A DNA stretch of 64,000 bases from Klebsiella terrigena (lineage in GTDB: Bacteria; Pseudomonadota; Gammaproteobacteria; Enterobacterales; Enterobacteriaceae). The number at the start of each line of letters is the position of its first letter. Position 1 is the first letter of the stretch. Below the pieces are notes generated by a model. It saw only the letters and a program-made list of their open reading frames with translations, made no database searches and was not told the DNA's origin. The position numbers were made by a program, and so were the translations under genes. This document shows, in pieces, positions 10,569-19,377 of this stretch. The DNA is taken from assembly GCF_006539725.1 (NCBI RefSeq), contig NZ_BJNO01000001.1, positions 372,001-436,000 of the forward strand, written 5' to 3'.

Positions 10569-11711
10569 ATGAGACGCGTGCTGATCAACGACACCACGCT
10601 GCGTGACGGCGAACAGAGCCCCGGCGTGGCCTTTCGCCCCAGCGAGAAGGTAGCCATCGCCGAGGCGCTGTATGCGGCGGGAATTACGGCGCTGGAGGTG
10701 GGAACCCCGGCCATGGGGGATGAGGAGCTTGCGCGGATCCAGCTGGTGCGCCGCCAGCTTCCCCACGCCACGCTGATGACCTGGTGTCGGATGAACGCGC
10801 AGGAGATCCGCCAGAGCGCCGATTTGGGCATCGACTGGGTGGATATCTCCATTCCGGCCTCGGATAAGCTGCGGCAGTACAAGCTGCGCGAACCGCTGGC
10901 GCTGCTGCTGGAGCGGCTGGCGACCTTTATTCAGCTTGCGCGGACCCTTGGCCTGCAGGTGTGCATCGGCTGCGAAGATGCCTCCCGCGCCAGCGGCCAG
11001 ACCCTGCACGATATTGCCCGGGTGGCGCAGGACGCCGGCGCGGCCCGCCTCCGTTACGCCGATACGGTTGGCATACTCGATCCCTTTACCACCTTCGAGC
11101 ACATCTCGGCCCTGCGCGAAGTCTGGCCCGGCGACATCGAGATGCATGCCCATAACGATCTCGGCCTCGCCGCCGCCAATACGCTGGCGGCGGTGCGCGC
11201 CGGCGCCTCCAGCGTTAATACCACCGTGCTTGGCCTCGGCGAGCGCGCGGGCAACGCAGCGCTGGAAACCGTCGCCCTGGGCCTTGAGCGCTGCCTCGGC
11301 GTTGCAACCGGCGTCTATTTTCCGGCGCTCCCCGCGCTCTGCCAGCAGGTAGCGACGGCGGCGCTGCGCCCCATCGACCCGCAGCAGCCGCTGGTCGGCG
11401 AGCTGGTCTTTACCCACGAGTCGGGCGTCCACGTGGCGGCGCTGCTGCGCGATCGCGAGAGCTATCAGGCGATCGATCCGGCGCTGGTCGGCCGCAGCTA
11501 CCGGCTGGTGCTGGGAAAACACTCCGGGCGTCAGGCGGTGAACGGCATTTTCGACGCCATGGGCTATCACCTCAGCTCAGCGCAAATTAACCAGCTGCTG
11601 CCCGCCATCCGCCGCTTTGCCGAGCACGGCAAGCGCAGCCCGCGGGACTATGAGCTGGTCGCGATATATGACGAACTCTACGGCGCGACCGCGCTGCGAA
11701 CAGGGGGATAA
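10569..11711 (+). CDS. nifV: Homocitrate synthase NifV
   Basis: Condenses acetyl-CoA and 2-oxoglutarate to homocitrate, the organic ligand of FeMo-co. The ATG at 10569 gives 380 residues starting [19 protein letters not shown], the signature of the isopropylmalate/homocitrate synthase family; an upstream in-frame ATG lies inside nifS. The metal-binding HxH is in EMHAHNDLG, and [15 protein letters not shown] and [10 protein letters not shown] segments close the TIM barrel region. It begins 13 bases after nifS behind GGCGGAGACG. Confidence 0.96.
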   Translation: MRRVLINDTTLRDGEQSPGVAFRPSEKVAIAEALYAAGITALEVGTPAMGDEELARIQLVRRQLPHATLMTWCRMNAQEIRQSADLGIDWVDISIPASDKLRQYKLREPLALLLERLATFIQLARTLGLQVCIGCEDASRASGQTLHDIARVAQDAGAARLRYADTVGILDPFTTFEHISALREVWPGDIEMHAHNDLGLAAANTLAAVRAGASSVNTTVLGLGERAGNAALETVALGLERCLGVATGVYFPALPALCQQVATAALRPIDPQQPLVGELVFTHESGVHVAALLRDRESYQAIDPALVGRSYRLVLGKHSGRQAVNGIFDAMGYHLSSAQINQLLPAIRRFAEHGKRSPRDYELVAIYDELYGATALRTGG

Positions 11712-11713
11712 TC

Positions 11714-11971
11714 ATGGAGTGGTTTTATCAAATTCCCGGCGTGGACGAGCTGAGCTCCGCCGAGTCTTTCTTTCAGTTTTTCGCCGTACCCTATCAGCCA
11801 GAGCGGCTCGGCCGCTGCTGCCTGCCGGTGCTGACGACCTTTCACCGCAAGCTGCGCGCCGAAGTCCCGCTGCAGAACCGGCTGGAGGAGAACGCCCGCG
11901 CCTCGTGGCTGCTGGCGCGACGGCTGCTTGCTGAAAGCTACCGGCAGCAGTTTCAGGAGGAGGAAGAATGA
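11714..11971 (+). CDS. nifW: Nitrogenase stabilising protein NifW
   Basis: 85-residue NifW (MEWFYQIPGVDELSSAESFFQ), a helical protein associated with MoFe protein maturation and with protection from oxygen. It starts two bases after the nifV stop with AGGGGG as ribosome site and overlaps nifZ by four bases. The acidic C-terminus QFQEEEE is noted. Confidence 0.94.
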   Translation: MEWFYQIPGVDELSSAESFFQFFAVPYQPERLGRCCLPVLTTFHRKLRAEVPLQNRLEENARASWLLARRLLAESYRQQFQEEEE

Positions 11972-12408
11972 GGCCAAAATTCACCTTCAGCGACGAAGTA
12001 CGGGTGGTGCGCGCGATCCGTAACGACGGCACCGTGGCGGGCTTTGCCCCCGGCGAGCTGCTGGTCAGGCGCGGCAGCACCGGCTTTGTCCGCGACTGGG
12101 GCGTCTTTTTACAGGATCAGATTATTTACCAGATCCACTTTCCGCAGGGAGACCGGGTCATCGGCTGCCGCGAACAGGAGCTGATCCCCATCGCCCAGCC
12201 GTGGTTGGCCGGAAATTTGCAGTATGGCGATACCGTCACCTGCCGAATGCCGCTGGCCGTCAACGGCGAGGTGGTGGTTAACGTTGGTCAACAGGGGCGC
12301 ATCGAGGCGACCGATCGGGGCGAGCGCGGCGACAGCTATACCGTCGACTTTAGCGGCCGCTGGTTTACCGTGCCGGTTGGGGCCATCAGCCTCGTCGAGG
12401 AGAGATAA
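11968..12408 (+). CDS. nifZ: P-cluster maturation protein NifZ
   Basis: 146-residue NifZ, needed for formation of the second P-cluster of the MoFe protein. It contains two SH3-like segments: KFTFSDEVRVVRAIRNDGT followed by PGELLVRRGSTGFVRDWG, and a second around GEVVVNVGQQGRIEATDRG. The ATGA overlap with nifW implies translational coupling; AGGAGGAAGA precedes the start. Confidence 0.94.
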   Translation: MRPKFTFSDEVRVVRAIRNDGTVAGFAPGELLVRRGSTGFVRDWGVFLQDQIIYQIHFPQGDRVIGCREQELIPIAQPWLAGNLQYGDTVTCRMPLAVNGEVVVNVGQQGRIEATDRGERGDSYTVDFSGRWFTVPVGAISLVEER

Positions 12409-12410
12409 TC

Positions 12411-13211
12411 ATGAACGCATGGGAACGGTTTGGCCGCCAGCGCCTGGCGCGCAGCCGCTGGAACAGTGAACCGGCGGCATTAAACGCCGCCGACAGCGAG
12501 GCCTTTGAGCAGGCCTGGCAGCGCCAGCGTCAGATGGAGCTGGCTATCGTCACCCTGGCGCCGGCGCACGATATTGCGCCAGAGCTGAGGGATAGCGTGG
12601 CCGCGTCGCTTGGGGTTTGGCTTAGCGACGGCGGCTTTACCCCCGAGGAGCGCGAGGCCATCGTGCTGCATCACACCCGCCTGGAGATCGCCTTTGCCGA
12701 ACTGGCGCAGCAGGTGCCGCAGCCGGATCCGTCAACGGTACAGGCCTGGTATCTTCACCATCAGGCGCATTTTATGCGCCCGGAGCAGCGCCTGACCCGC
12801 CACCTGCTGCTGACGGTCGATGGCGACCTCGAGGCGGTTCATCGGCAAATCCTCGGGCTGCATCAGCAAATCAACGTCTCCCGCGATGCCTTTGCGCCGC
12901 TGGCGCAGCGCTATTCCCAGTGCCCGAGCGCGCTGGAGGGCGGACGCTTAGGCTGGATTAGCCGGGGATTGCTCTATCCGCAGCTGGAGACGGCGCTGTT
13001 TTCGCTCACGGAGAATGCGCTGAGCCCGCCGGTCGCCAGCGAGCTGGGATGGCACCTGCTGTGGTGCGAAGCGATTCGCCCCGCCGTGCCGATGGAGCAG
13101 CAGCAGGCGCTGGAGAGCGCCCGCGATTATCTGTGGCAGCAAAGCCAGCAGCGCCATCAGCGCCGGTGGCTGCAGGATTCAATCTCGTGCCAGCCGGGGC
13201 TGTGCGGGTAG
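12411..13211 (+). CDS. nifM: Peptidyl-prolyl isomerase NifM
   Basis: 266-residue NifM, required for correct folding of NifH. The N-terminal half (1-125) is helical and unique to NifM; the C-terminal part (about 130-240) is a parvulin-type PPIase domain (RLTRHLLLTVDGDLEAV, then FAPLAQRYSQCPSALEGGRLGWISRG). It begins two bases after nifZ behind GAGGAGAG. The stop codon is embedded in a hairpin that precedes the convergent nifF. Confidence 0.95.
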   Translation: MNAWERFGRQRLARSRWNSEPAALNAADSEAFEQAWQRQRQMELAIVTLAPAHDIAPELRDSVAASLGVWLSDGGFTPEEREAIVLHHTRLEIAFAELAQQVPQPDPSTVQAWYLHHQAHFMRPEQRLTRHLLLTVDGDLEAVHRQILGLHQQINVSRDAFAPLAQRYSQCPSALEGGRLGWISRGLLYPQLETALFSLTENALSPPVASELGWHLLWCEAIRPAVPMEQQQALESARDYLWQQSQQRHQRRWLQDSISCQPGLCG

Positions 13212-13227
13212 CCCTGCGGCTACCCGC
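13204..13227. terminator. Hairpin between convergent nifM and nifF
   Basis: GCGGGTAGCC (13204-13213) pairs perfectly with GGCTACCCGC (13218-13227) over the loop CTGC. The nifM stop codon is part of the stem. It has no strong T-tract on either strand, but its position between two convergent operons suggests a shared terminator. Confidence 0.65.
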
Positions 13228-13233
13228 GAAAAC

Positions 13234-13764
13234 TTACAGCACCACGCGTTTGATCTCCTCAAGCCAGCGGCTCAGGCGCTCTTCGCTGCGATCGAACTGG
13301 TTATCCTGGTCGAGAACCAGTCCCACAAACCGCTCTCCCTCCAGCGCCGATGAGGCGCTGAACTCGTATCCCTCATTCGGCCAGCTGCCGATAATCTGCG
13401 CCCCGCAGCGGCTCAGGACGTCATACAGCGGGCGCATTCCGCTGGCGAAGTTGTCCGGATAGCCCTGCTGATCGCCGAGACCGAACAGCGCCACGGTTTT
13501 ACCGCTCAGGCTGATGCCGTCAAGGGCCGGGATAAATTCGCTCCACGATTCGCTCTCGCATCCGGCCGCCAGGCCCGGCAGCTGCCCGTCTCCCAGCGTC
13601 GGCGTACCCAGAATCAGCACCGGATAGGCCAAAAACGCCTCCAGCGTCGTGCGGTTAATGTTGACCGGGGCATCCGCAACGCCGCCCAGCTGCTTGTGGA
13701 TCAGCTTCGCAATTTTGCGCGTTTTGCCGGTATCCGTGCCAAAGAAAATGCCAATGTTCGCCAT
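13234..13764 (-). CDS. nifF: Nitrogenase flavodoxin NifF
   Basis: 176-residue FMN flavodoxin, the physiological electron donor to NifH (reduced by NifJ, which is outside the window). The FMN phosphate loop is GIFFGTDTGKTRKIAK near the N-terminus; other flavin contacts are in LILGTPTLGDGQLPG and ALFGLGDQQGYPDNF. It is transcribed against the rest of the cluster and diverges from nifL, the standard Klebsiella layout. The ribosome site CAGGAGCG precedes ATG at 13764. Confidence 0.97.
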   Translation of the reverse strand: MANIGIFFGTDTGKTRKIAKLIHKQLGGVADAPVNINRTTLEAFLAYPVLILGTPTLGDGQLPGLAAGCESESWSEFIPALDGISLSGKTVALFGLGDQQGYPDNFASGMRPLYDVLSRCGAQIIGSWPNEGYEFSASSALEGERFVGLVLDQDNQFDRSEERLSRWLEEIKRVVL

Positions 13765-13817
13765 GTTACGCTCCTGTCGGGAAGGGGGTTAAAACACCAG
13801 TTGTCGCCAGGGGTATT

Positions 13818-13832
13818 GCGAAGGCTGTGCCA
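13818..13832 (-). promoter_or_regulatory. Sigma-54 promoter of nifF
   Basis: On the reverse strand TGGCACAGCCTTCGC has GG - N10 - GC (GC at 13818-13819, GG at 13830-13831). The start site would be near 13806, about 42 bases before the nifF ATG. Confidence 0.85.
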
Positions 13833-13985
13833 GGTTTATTTGCACCACCGCGGCCCAGGTCTGCCCCATAACGATCGCCCCTTCGCCCTTCTTCCGCCCA
13901 CAGCGGGCCCGTCCGGGCCGCAACAACGCAAAAAAAGCGCGATTTTCCGCTGTCGGATCAATGTTTCATCAGGTCGCTTTGATAA

Positions 13986-14001
13986 GGGCGCACGGTTTGC
14001 A
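13986..14001 (+). promoter_or_regulatory. Sigma-54 promoter of nifLA
   Basis: GGGCGCACGGTTTGCA gives GG (13987-13988) - N10 - GC (13999-14000). This is the known Klebsiella nifL promoter sequence, activated by phosphorylated NtrC. The leader to nifL is about 70 bases. Confidence 0.88.
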
Positions 14002-14056
14002 TGGTTATCAGGATGCGAATAACACCGCGGCGTTGGCGTCGCGGTGTCGGACAAAT

Positions 14057-14072
14057 TGTCATAACTGCGACA
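14057..14072 (-). promoter_or_regulatory. NifA site for nifF, within the nifL leader
   Basis: TGT (14057-14059) - N10 - ACA (14070-14072) matches the palindromic NifA consensus. Its centre is about 258 bases from the probable nifF start, in line with the remote nifF activator site described for Klebsiella, and it sits downstream of the nifLA promoter, 13 bases before the nifL ATG. Confidence 0.75.
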
Positions 14073-14084
14073 CAGGAGTTTGCG

Positions 14085-15572
14085 ATGACCCTGAATATGA
14101 TGCTCGATAACGCCGTGCCGGAGGCGATTGCCGGCGCGCTGACTCAACAACATCCGGGGCTGTTTTTTACCATGGTAGAACAGGCGTCGGTGGCGATTTC
14201 GCTGACCGATGCGAGAGCCAATATCATTTACGCCAATCCGGCGTTTTGCCGCCAGACCGGCTATTCGCTGGCGCAGCTGCTGAACCAGAACCCGCGGCTG
14301 CTGGCCAGCAGCCAGACGCCGCGCGAAATTTACCAGCAGATGTGGCAAACGCTGCTCCAGCGCCAGCCCTGGCGCGGCCAGCTGATCAATCAGCGCCGCG
14401 ACGGCGGGCTCTATCTGGTGGATATCGACATCACGCCGGTACTCAATCCCCAGGGCGAGCTGGAGCACTATCTGGCGATGCAGCGGGATATCAGCGTCAG
14501 CTACACCCTCGAGCAGCGCCTGCGCAATCACATGACCCTGATGGAAGCCGTGCTCAATAATATTCCCGCCGCCGTAGTGGTGGTCGACGAGCAGGATCGG
14601 GTGGTGATGGATAACCTCGCCTACAAAACCTTCTGCGCCGACTGCGGCGGGAAAGAGCTGCTGGTTGAGCTGCAGGTTTCACCGCGCAAAATGGGGCCCG
14701 GCGCGGAGCAAATTCTGCCGCTGGCGGTGCGCGGCGCGGTACGCTGGCTGTCGGTGACCAGCTGGGCGCTGCCCGGCGTTAGCGAAGAAGCCAGCCGCTA
14801 TTTCGTCGACAGCGCCCCGGCGCGCACGCTGGTCGTTATCACCGACTGCTCGCAGCAGCGCCAGCAGCACGAGCAGGGTCGCCTCGACCGGCTCAAGCAG
14901 CAGATGACCGCCGGTAAGCTGCTGGCCGCCATTCGCGAGTCGCTCGACGCGGCGCTAATTCAGCTTAACTGTCCGATCAACATGCTGGCGGCGGCGCGCC
15001 GGCTGAACGGCGAAGGCGGCGGTAACGTGGCGCTGGAGGCCGCGTGGCGCGAAGGCGAAGAGGCGATGGCTCGCCTGCAGCGCTGCCGGCCCTCCCTGGA
15101 GCTGGAGAGCAACGCCGCCTGGCCGCTGCAGCCCTTCTTCGACGATCTGTGCGCGCTCTACCGTACCCGCTTCGAGGATCGCGGCGTGCTGCTGGTCGAT
15201 ATGGCCTCCCCGCACCTGATCGGCTTCGGCCAGCGCACGCAGCTACTGGCCTGCTTAAGCCTGTGGTTTGACCGCACGCTGGCCCTCGCCGCCGAGCTGC
15301 CCTCCGTGCCGCTGGAGATGCAGCTCTACGCCGAAGAGGACGAGGGCTGGCTTTCGCTCTACCTCAACGACAATGTGCCGCTGCTGCAGGTGCGCTATAC
15401 CCATTCCCCCGATGCCTTAAACTCTCCCGGCAAGGGGATGGAGCTGCGGCTCATCCAGACCCTGGTCGCCCACCATCGCGGCGCCATCGAACTGACTTCC
15501 CGTCCGCAGGGGGGAACCTGCCTTGTGCTGCGCTTCCCCCTCTTTAACACCCTGAACGGAGGCGAGCTATGA
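14085..15572 (+). CDS. nifL: Redox/nitrogen-sensing anti-activator NifL
   Basis: 495-residue flavoprotein that binds and inhibits NifA when oxygen or fixed nitrogen is present. The N-terminal PAS1 domain (about 25-140, MVEQASVAISLTDARANIIY to YLAMQRDIS) binds FAD in the family; PAS2 follows (about 150-270, AVLNNIPAAVVVVDEQDRV); the C-terminal part is a histidine-kinase-like ATP-binding domain (LYLNDNVPLLQ, SPGKGMELRLIQTLV) without kinase activity. The ATG at 14085 gives MTLNMMLDNAVPE, the known start. It overlaps nifA by four bases (ATGA). Confidence 0.97.
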   Translation: MTLNMMLDNAVPEAIAGALTQQHPGLFFTMVEQASVAISLTDARANIIYANPAFCRQTGYSLAQLLNQNPRLLASSQTPREIYQQMWQTLLQRQPWRGQLINQRRDGGLYLVDIDITPVLNPQGELEHYLAMQRDISVSYTLEQRLRNHMTLMEAVLNNIPAAVVVVDEQDRVVMDNLAYKTFCADCGGKELLVELQVSPRKMGPGAEQILPLAVRGAVRWLSVTSWALPGVSEEASRYFVDSAPARTLVVITDCSQQRQQHEQGRLDRLKQQMTAGKLLAAIRESLDAALIQLNCPINMLAAARRLNGEGGGNVALEAAWREGEEAMARLQRCRPSLELESNAAWPLQPFFDDLCALYRTRFEDRGVLLVDMASPHLIGFGQRTQLLACLSLWFDRTLALAAELPSVPLEMQLYAEEDEGWLSLYLNDNVPLLQVRYTHSPDALNSPGKGMELRLIQTLVAHHRGAIELTSRPQGGTCLVLRFPLFNTLNGGEL

Positions 15573-17143
15573 CCCACAAACCCGACTCAGACACCACCGT
15601 CAGGCGCTTTGACCTCTCTCAGCAGTTTACCGCCATGCAGCGCATCAGCGTGGTGCTGAGCCGCGCCACCGAGGCCAGCAAGACGCTCCAGGAGGTGCTG
15701 AGCGTGCTGTACAACGACGCCTTTATGCAGCACGGCATGATCTGCCTTTACGATAGCGAGCAGGAAATTCTCAGCATCGAAGCGCTACAGCAGACGGATG
15801 GTCAGACGCTGCCTGGCAGTACGCAGATCCGCTACCGGCCGGGGGAAGGACTGGTCGGCACCGTGCTGGCGCGGGGCCAGTCGCTGGTGCTGCCGCGCGT
15901 CGCCGACGATCGGCGCTTTCTCGACCGCCTCAGCCTCTATGATTACGATCTGCCGTTTATCGCCGTGCCGCTGATGGGGCCCAACGCTCAGCCCATTGGC
16001 GTGCTGTCGGCGCAGCCGATGGTGCGTCAGGACGAGCGGCTCCCGGCCTGCACGCGGTTTCTTGAAACCGTGGCTAACCTGATAGCCCAGACCATTCGCC
16101 TGATGATCCTCCCGACTTCCGCGCAGCAGCCAGCTCAGCCCCTCGCCAGAGCCGAGCGGCCACGCACCTGCGCGCCTGCGCGCGGTTTTGGCCTCGACAC
16201 GATGGTCGGTAAAAGCCCGGCAATGCGCCAGATTATGGAGATTATTCGTCAGGTCTCCCGCTGGGATACCACGGTGCTGGTGCGCGGCGAGAGCGGAACC
16301 GGCAAAGAGCTGATTGCCAATGCCATTCACCATAATTCGCCGCGCGCCGCTGCCGCGTTCGTCAAGTTTAACTGCGCGGCGCTGCCGGACACCCTGCTGG
16401 AGAGCGAGCTGTTTGGTCATGAGAAAGGCGCCTTTACCGGGGCGGTGCGCCAGCGCAAGGGCCGCTTTGAGCTGGCGGACGGCGGCACTCTGTTTCTCGA
16501 TGAGATTGGCGAAAGCAGCGCCTCATTCCAGGCCAAGCTGCTGCGCATCCTGCAGGAGGGAGAGATGGAGCGCGTGGGCGGCGATGAAACCCTGCGGGTA
16601 AACGTGCGCATCATCGCGGCGACCAACCGCCACCTGGAGGAGGAGGTGCGGCTGGGACATTTCCGCGAGGATCTCTACTATCGCCTCAACGTGATGCCTG
16701 TCGCCCTGCCCCCGCTGCGCGAGCGCCAGGAGGATATCGCCGAGCTGGCGCATTTTCTGGTACGCAAAATCGCCCAAAATCAGGGGCGGTCGCTGCGAAT
16801 AAGCGACGGCGCGATCCGCCTGCTGATGGAGTACAGCTGGCCGGGAAACGTGCGCGAGCTGGAAAACTGCCTTGAGCGTTCGGCGGTGATGTCGGAGAGC
16901 GGGCTGATCGACCGGGACGTGATTTTGTTCAATCACTACGACACGATGCCGAAAGCGCTCCCCGCCAGCGGCCCGTCAGAGGATGGCTGGCTCGATAATA
17001 CGCTCGACGAGCGCCAGCGGCTGATTGCCGCGCTGGAAAAAGCCGGCTGGGTGCAGGCCAAAGCGGCGCGCCTGCTCGGGATGACGCCGCGCCAGGTCGC
17101 CTATCGGATCCAGATTATGGACATCACCATGCCGCGAATCTGA
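15569..17143 (+). CDS. nifA: Sigma-54-dependent activator NifA
   Basis: 524-residue enhancer-binding protein that activates all nif promoters except nifLA. Domains: N-terminal GAF (about 25-180), AAA+ ATPase with Walker A GESGTGKE near residue 240 and the sigma-54 contact motif GAFTGA near residue 287, and a C-terminal Fis-type HTH (about 485-520, QAKAARLLGMTPRQVAYRIQ). The linker lacks the cysteine pair typical of oxygen-sensing rhizobial NifA, in keeping with control by NifL. Translationally coupled to nifL. Confidence 0.98.
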   Translation: MTHKPDSDTTVRRFDLSQQFTAMQRISVVLSRATEASKTLQEVLSVLYNDAFMQHGMICLYDSEQEILSIEALQQTDGQTLPGSTQIRYRPGEGLVGTVLARGQSLVLPRVADDRRFLDRLSLYDYDLPFIAVPLMGPNAQPIGVLSAQPMVRQDERLPACTRFLETVANLIAQTIRLMILPTSAQQPAQPLARAERPRTCAPARGFGLDTMVGKSPAMRQIMEIIRQVSRWDTTVLVRGESGTGKELIANAIHHNSPRAAAAFVKFNCAALPDTLLESELFGHEKGAFTGAVRQRKGRFELADGGTLFLDEIGESSASFQAKLLRILQEGEMERVGGDETLRVNVRIIAATNRHLEEEVRLGHFREDLYYRLNVMPVALPPLRERQEDIAELAHFLVRKIAQNQGRSLRISDGAIRLLMEYSWPGNVRELENCLERSAVMSESGLIDRDVILFNHYDTMPKALPASGPSEDGWLDNTLDERQRLIAALEKAGWVQAKAARLLGMTPRQVAYRIQIMDITMPRI

Positions 17144-17150
17144 CTCGTCG

Positions 17151-17166
17151 TGTGAGGTTCAGGACA
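17151..17166 (+). promoter_or_regulatory. NifA upstream activator site for nifB
   Basis: TGT (17151-17153) - N10 - ACA (17164-17166), starting eight bases after the nifA stop codon and 81 bases upstream of the GG of the nifB promoter. Confidence 0.8.
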
Positions 17167-17245
17167 TTGTCAGCAATCGGGCGGAATTGCGACAATTTAC
17201 TGCCTAATATTATCTTTAATTTTCAGTTGGTTAGTGAAGTGGCGT

Positions 17246-17261
17246 TTGGTACAGCATTTGC
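17246..17261 (+). promoter_or_regulatory. Sigma-54 promoter of nifBQ
   Basis: TTGGTACAGCATTTGC has GG (17248-17249) - N10 - GC (17260-17261). Nearly identical to the nifU promoter core. The expected start near 17273 leaves about 25 bases before nifB. Confidence 0.86.
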
Positions 17262-17297
17262 AGCAGGAAGGTATCGCCCAACCATGAAGGTACGACC

Positions 17298-18704
17298 ATG
17301 ACTTCCTGCTCCTCTTTCCCTGCCGGTAAAGCCTGTCACTCTGCGGACAGCGGCGCGTTAACGCCTTTCGTTGCCGATAAGGCCGCTGCGCACCCCTGCT
17401 ATTCGCGCAGCGGGCACCACCGCTTTGCGCGGATGCATCTGCCGGTCGCCCCCGCCTGCAATTTGCAGTGCAACTACTGTAACCGCAAGTTCGACTGCAG
17501 CAATGAATCCCGCCCCGGCGTCTCCTCAACGCTGCTGACGCCTGAGCAAGCGGTGCTCAAAGTACGCCAGGTCGCCGAGGCCATCCCGCAGCTTTCCGTG
17601 GTCGGGATCGCCGGTCCCGGCGACCCGCTCGCCAATATCACCCGCACCTTCCGCACCCTCGAGCTGATACGCGACCAGCTGCCGGACCTGAAGCTGTGCC
17701 TGTCAACCAACGGCCTGATGCTGCCCGACGCGGTGGATCGCCTGCTGGATGTCGGCGTTGATCACGTCACGGTCACCATTAATACCCTGGATGCCGATGT
17801 TGCCGCGCAAATTTATGCCTGGCTCTGGCTCGACGGCGAGCGCTACAGCGGGCGCGAGGCCGGAGAGATCCTCATCGCCCGCCAGCTGGAGGGCGTGAGC
17901 CGGCTGACCGCCAAAGGGGTGCTGGTGAAGATAAACTCGGTGCTGATCCCGGGGATTAACGACAGCGGCATGGCCGACGTTAGCCGTCGGCTGCAGGCCA
18001 GCGGCGCTTTTATTCACAATATTATGCCGCTGATCGCCAGACCGGAGCACGGCACGGTTTTTGGCCTTAACGGCCAGCCGGAGCCGGATGCCGAAATGCT
18101 CGCCGCCACCCGCAGCCGCTGCGGCGAAGTGATGCCGCAGATGACCCACTGCCATCAGTGCCGCGCCGACGCTATCGGTATGCTGGGGGAGGATCGCAGC
18201 CAGCAGTTTACCGAGCTGCCGGCCGCGGCAAGCCTCCCCGCCTGGCTGCCGATTCTCCATCAGCGCGCCCAGCTTCATGCCAGCATCGCCACCCGCGGCG
18301 AGTCCGAGGCCGACGACGCCTGCCTGGTTGCGGTTGCCTCAGGCCGCGGAGACGTGATTGACAGCCATTTTGGTCACGCCGACCGCTTCTACATCTACAG
18401 CCTGTCGGCCGCCGGCATGGTGCTGGTCAATGAGCGGTTTACGCCGAAATACTGCCACGGCAGCGACGGCTGCGAGCCGCAGGATAACGACGCCAGGTTT
18501 GCGGCGATCCTTGCGCTGCTGGCGGACGTTAAAGCCGTATTCTGCGTGCGCATCGGCCATGCGCCGTGGCAAAAGCTGGAGCAGGCGGGCATTGAGCCCT
18601 GCGTCGAGGGGGCATGGCGGCCGGTTTCCGAGGTGCTCCCCGACTGGTGGCAGCAGCATCGGGGCAGCTGGCCCGCCGCGCGGGCGCAGCAGGGGGTCGC
18701 CTGA
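17298..18704 (+). CDS. nifB: Radical SAM FeMo-co precursor synthase NifB
   Basis: Converts two [4Fe-4S] clusters and SAM into NifB-co, the carbide-containing [8Fe-9S-C] core of FeMo-co. The radical SAM cysteines are C54, C58 and C61 (ACNLQCNYCNR), followed by VGIAGPGDPLAN and LCLSTNGLMLP. The C-terminal part (about residues 330-455, CLVAVASGRGDVIDSHFGHA onward) is a fused NifX-like domain, common in proteobacterial NifB. 468 residues, as in Klebsiella. Its stop overlaps the nifQ start by one base. Confidence 0.97.
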   Translation: MTSCSSFPAGKACHSADSGALTPFVADKAAAHPCYSRSGHHRFARMHLPVAPACNLQCNYCNRKFDCSNESRPGVSSTLLTPEQAVLKVRQVAEAIPQLSVVGIAGPGDPLANITRTFRTLELIRDQLPDLKLCLSTNGLMLPDAVDRLLDVGVDHVTVTINTLDADVAAQIYAWLWLDGERYSGREAGEILIARQLEGVSRLTAKGVLVKINSVLIPGINDSGMADVSRRLQASGAFIHNIMPLIARPEHGTVFGLNGQPEPDAEMLAATRSRCGEVMPQMTHCHQCRADAIGMLGEDRSQQFTELPAAASLPAWLPILHQRAQLHASIATRGESEADDACLVAVASGRGDVIDSHFGHADRFYIYSLSAAGMVLVNERFTPKYCHGSDGCEPQDNDARFAAILALLADVKAVFCVRIGHAPWQKLEQAGIEPCVEGAWRPVSEVLPDWWQQHRGSWPAARAQQGVA

Positions 18705-19207
18705 TGCCACCGCGCGACTGGCTAAACCGCCTGTGGCTGCTCTATCACGCGGGGAAAGGCAGCTTTCCCCTGCGGATGGGGCTCAGCCAGAGCGACTGGC
18801 TGGCATTAGGTCAGCGCCTGGCTCAGGTCGAAACGCCGCTGGACGGCGAGGCGCTCACCCGCCGCCGCCTGATGGCGGAGCTGAACGCCACCCGCGAAGA
18901 GGAGCGCAGGCAGCTCGCTACGTGGCTGGCGGGGTGGATGCAGCAGGATGCCGGGCCGATGGCGCAGATCGTCGCCGAAGTTTCTCTGGCCTATAACCAT
19001 CTCTGGCAGGATCTTGGCCTGGCGTCACGGGCCGAGCTGCGCCTGCTGATGAGCGACTGTTTTCCGCAGCTGGTGGTGATGAACGAACACAATATGCGCT
19101 GGAAAAAGTTCTTCTACCGCCAGCGCTGCCTGCTTCAGCAGGGAGAGGTCGTCTGCCGCTCGCCGAGCTGCGACGAGTGCTATGAGCGCAGCGCCTGTTT
19201 TGAGTAA
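18704..19207 (+). CDS. nifQ: Molybdenum donor protein NifQ
   Basis: NifQ carries a Mo-Fe-S cluster and gives molybdenum to the NifEN/NifH assembly complex. The ATG at 18704 overlaps the nifB stop (TGATG) and gives 167 residues starting MPPRDWLNRLWLLYHAG. The C-terminal motif C-x4-C-x2-C-x5-C (CRSPSCDECYERSACF) binds the cluster. This is the last nif gene and the right edge of the cluster. Confidence 0.96.
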   Translation: MPPRDWLNRLWLLYHAGKGSFPLRMGLSQSDWLALGQRLAQVETPLDGEALTRRRLMAELNATREEERRQLATWLAGWMQQDAGPMAQIVAEVSLAYNHLWQDLGLASRAELRLLMSDCFPQLVVMNEHNMRWKKFFYRQRCLLQQGEVVCRSPSCDECYERSACFE

Positions 19208-19377
19208 GTGGCCGGACGGGCCGTCGCAAATTCGCCCCTTGAGTACCGATTTTAGCGTCTTGTCCTCGGCGGAATTTTTCCGTACTTTTAGGCCTGCGTT
19301 TTTCTCTGCGTTTATGCCCGCGTCATCAGGGCCGCTAAACTCAACTTACTATCTGCAGCCTGAATACGGAGCGCCCG

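Larger units (their letters stand above)
13765..14084. promoter_or_regulatory. nifF-nifL divergent regulatory region (320 bases)
   Basis: This gap holds no gene. It carries the reverse sigma-54 promoter of nifF, the forward sigma-54 promoter of nifLA, and a NifA site inside the nifL leader. A half-site TGCACC at 13841-13846, about 165 bases before the probable nifL start, is a weak candidate for NtrC binding, which is known to activate nifLA in Klebsiella; the opposite half is poor, so this part is uncertain. Confidence 0.75.

Noticed and set aside
13841..13857. Full NtrC site upstream of nifLA
   Set aside because: Only the TGCACC half is good; the opposite half is poor, so it is mentioned only as a weak candidate in the regulatory-region entry.
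14045..14060. Second possible NifA site starting TGTCGG in the nifL leader
   Set aside because: The ACA half is not found at the required ten-base distance.
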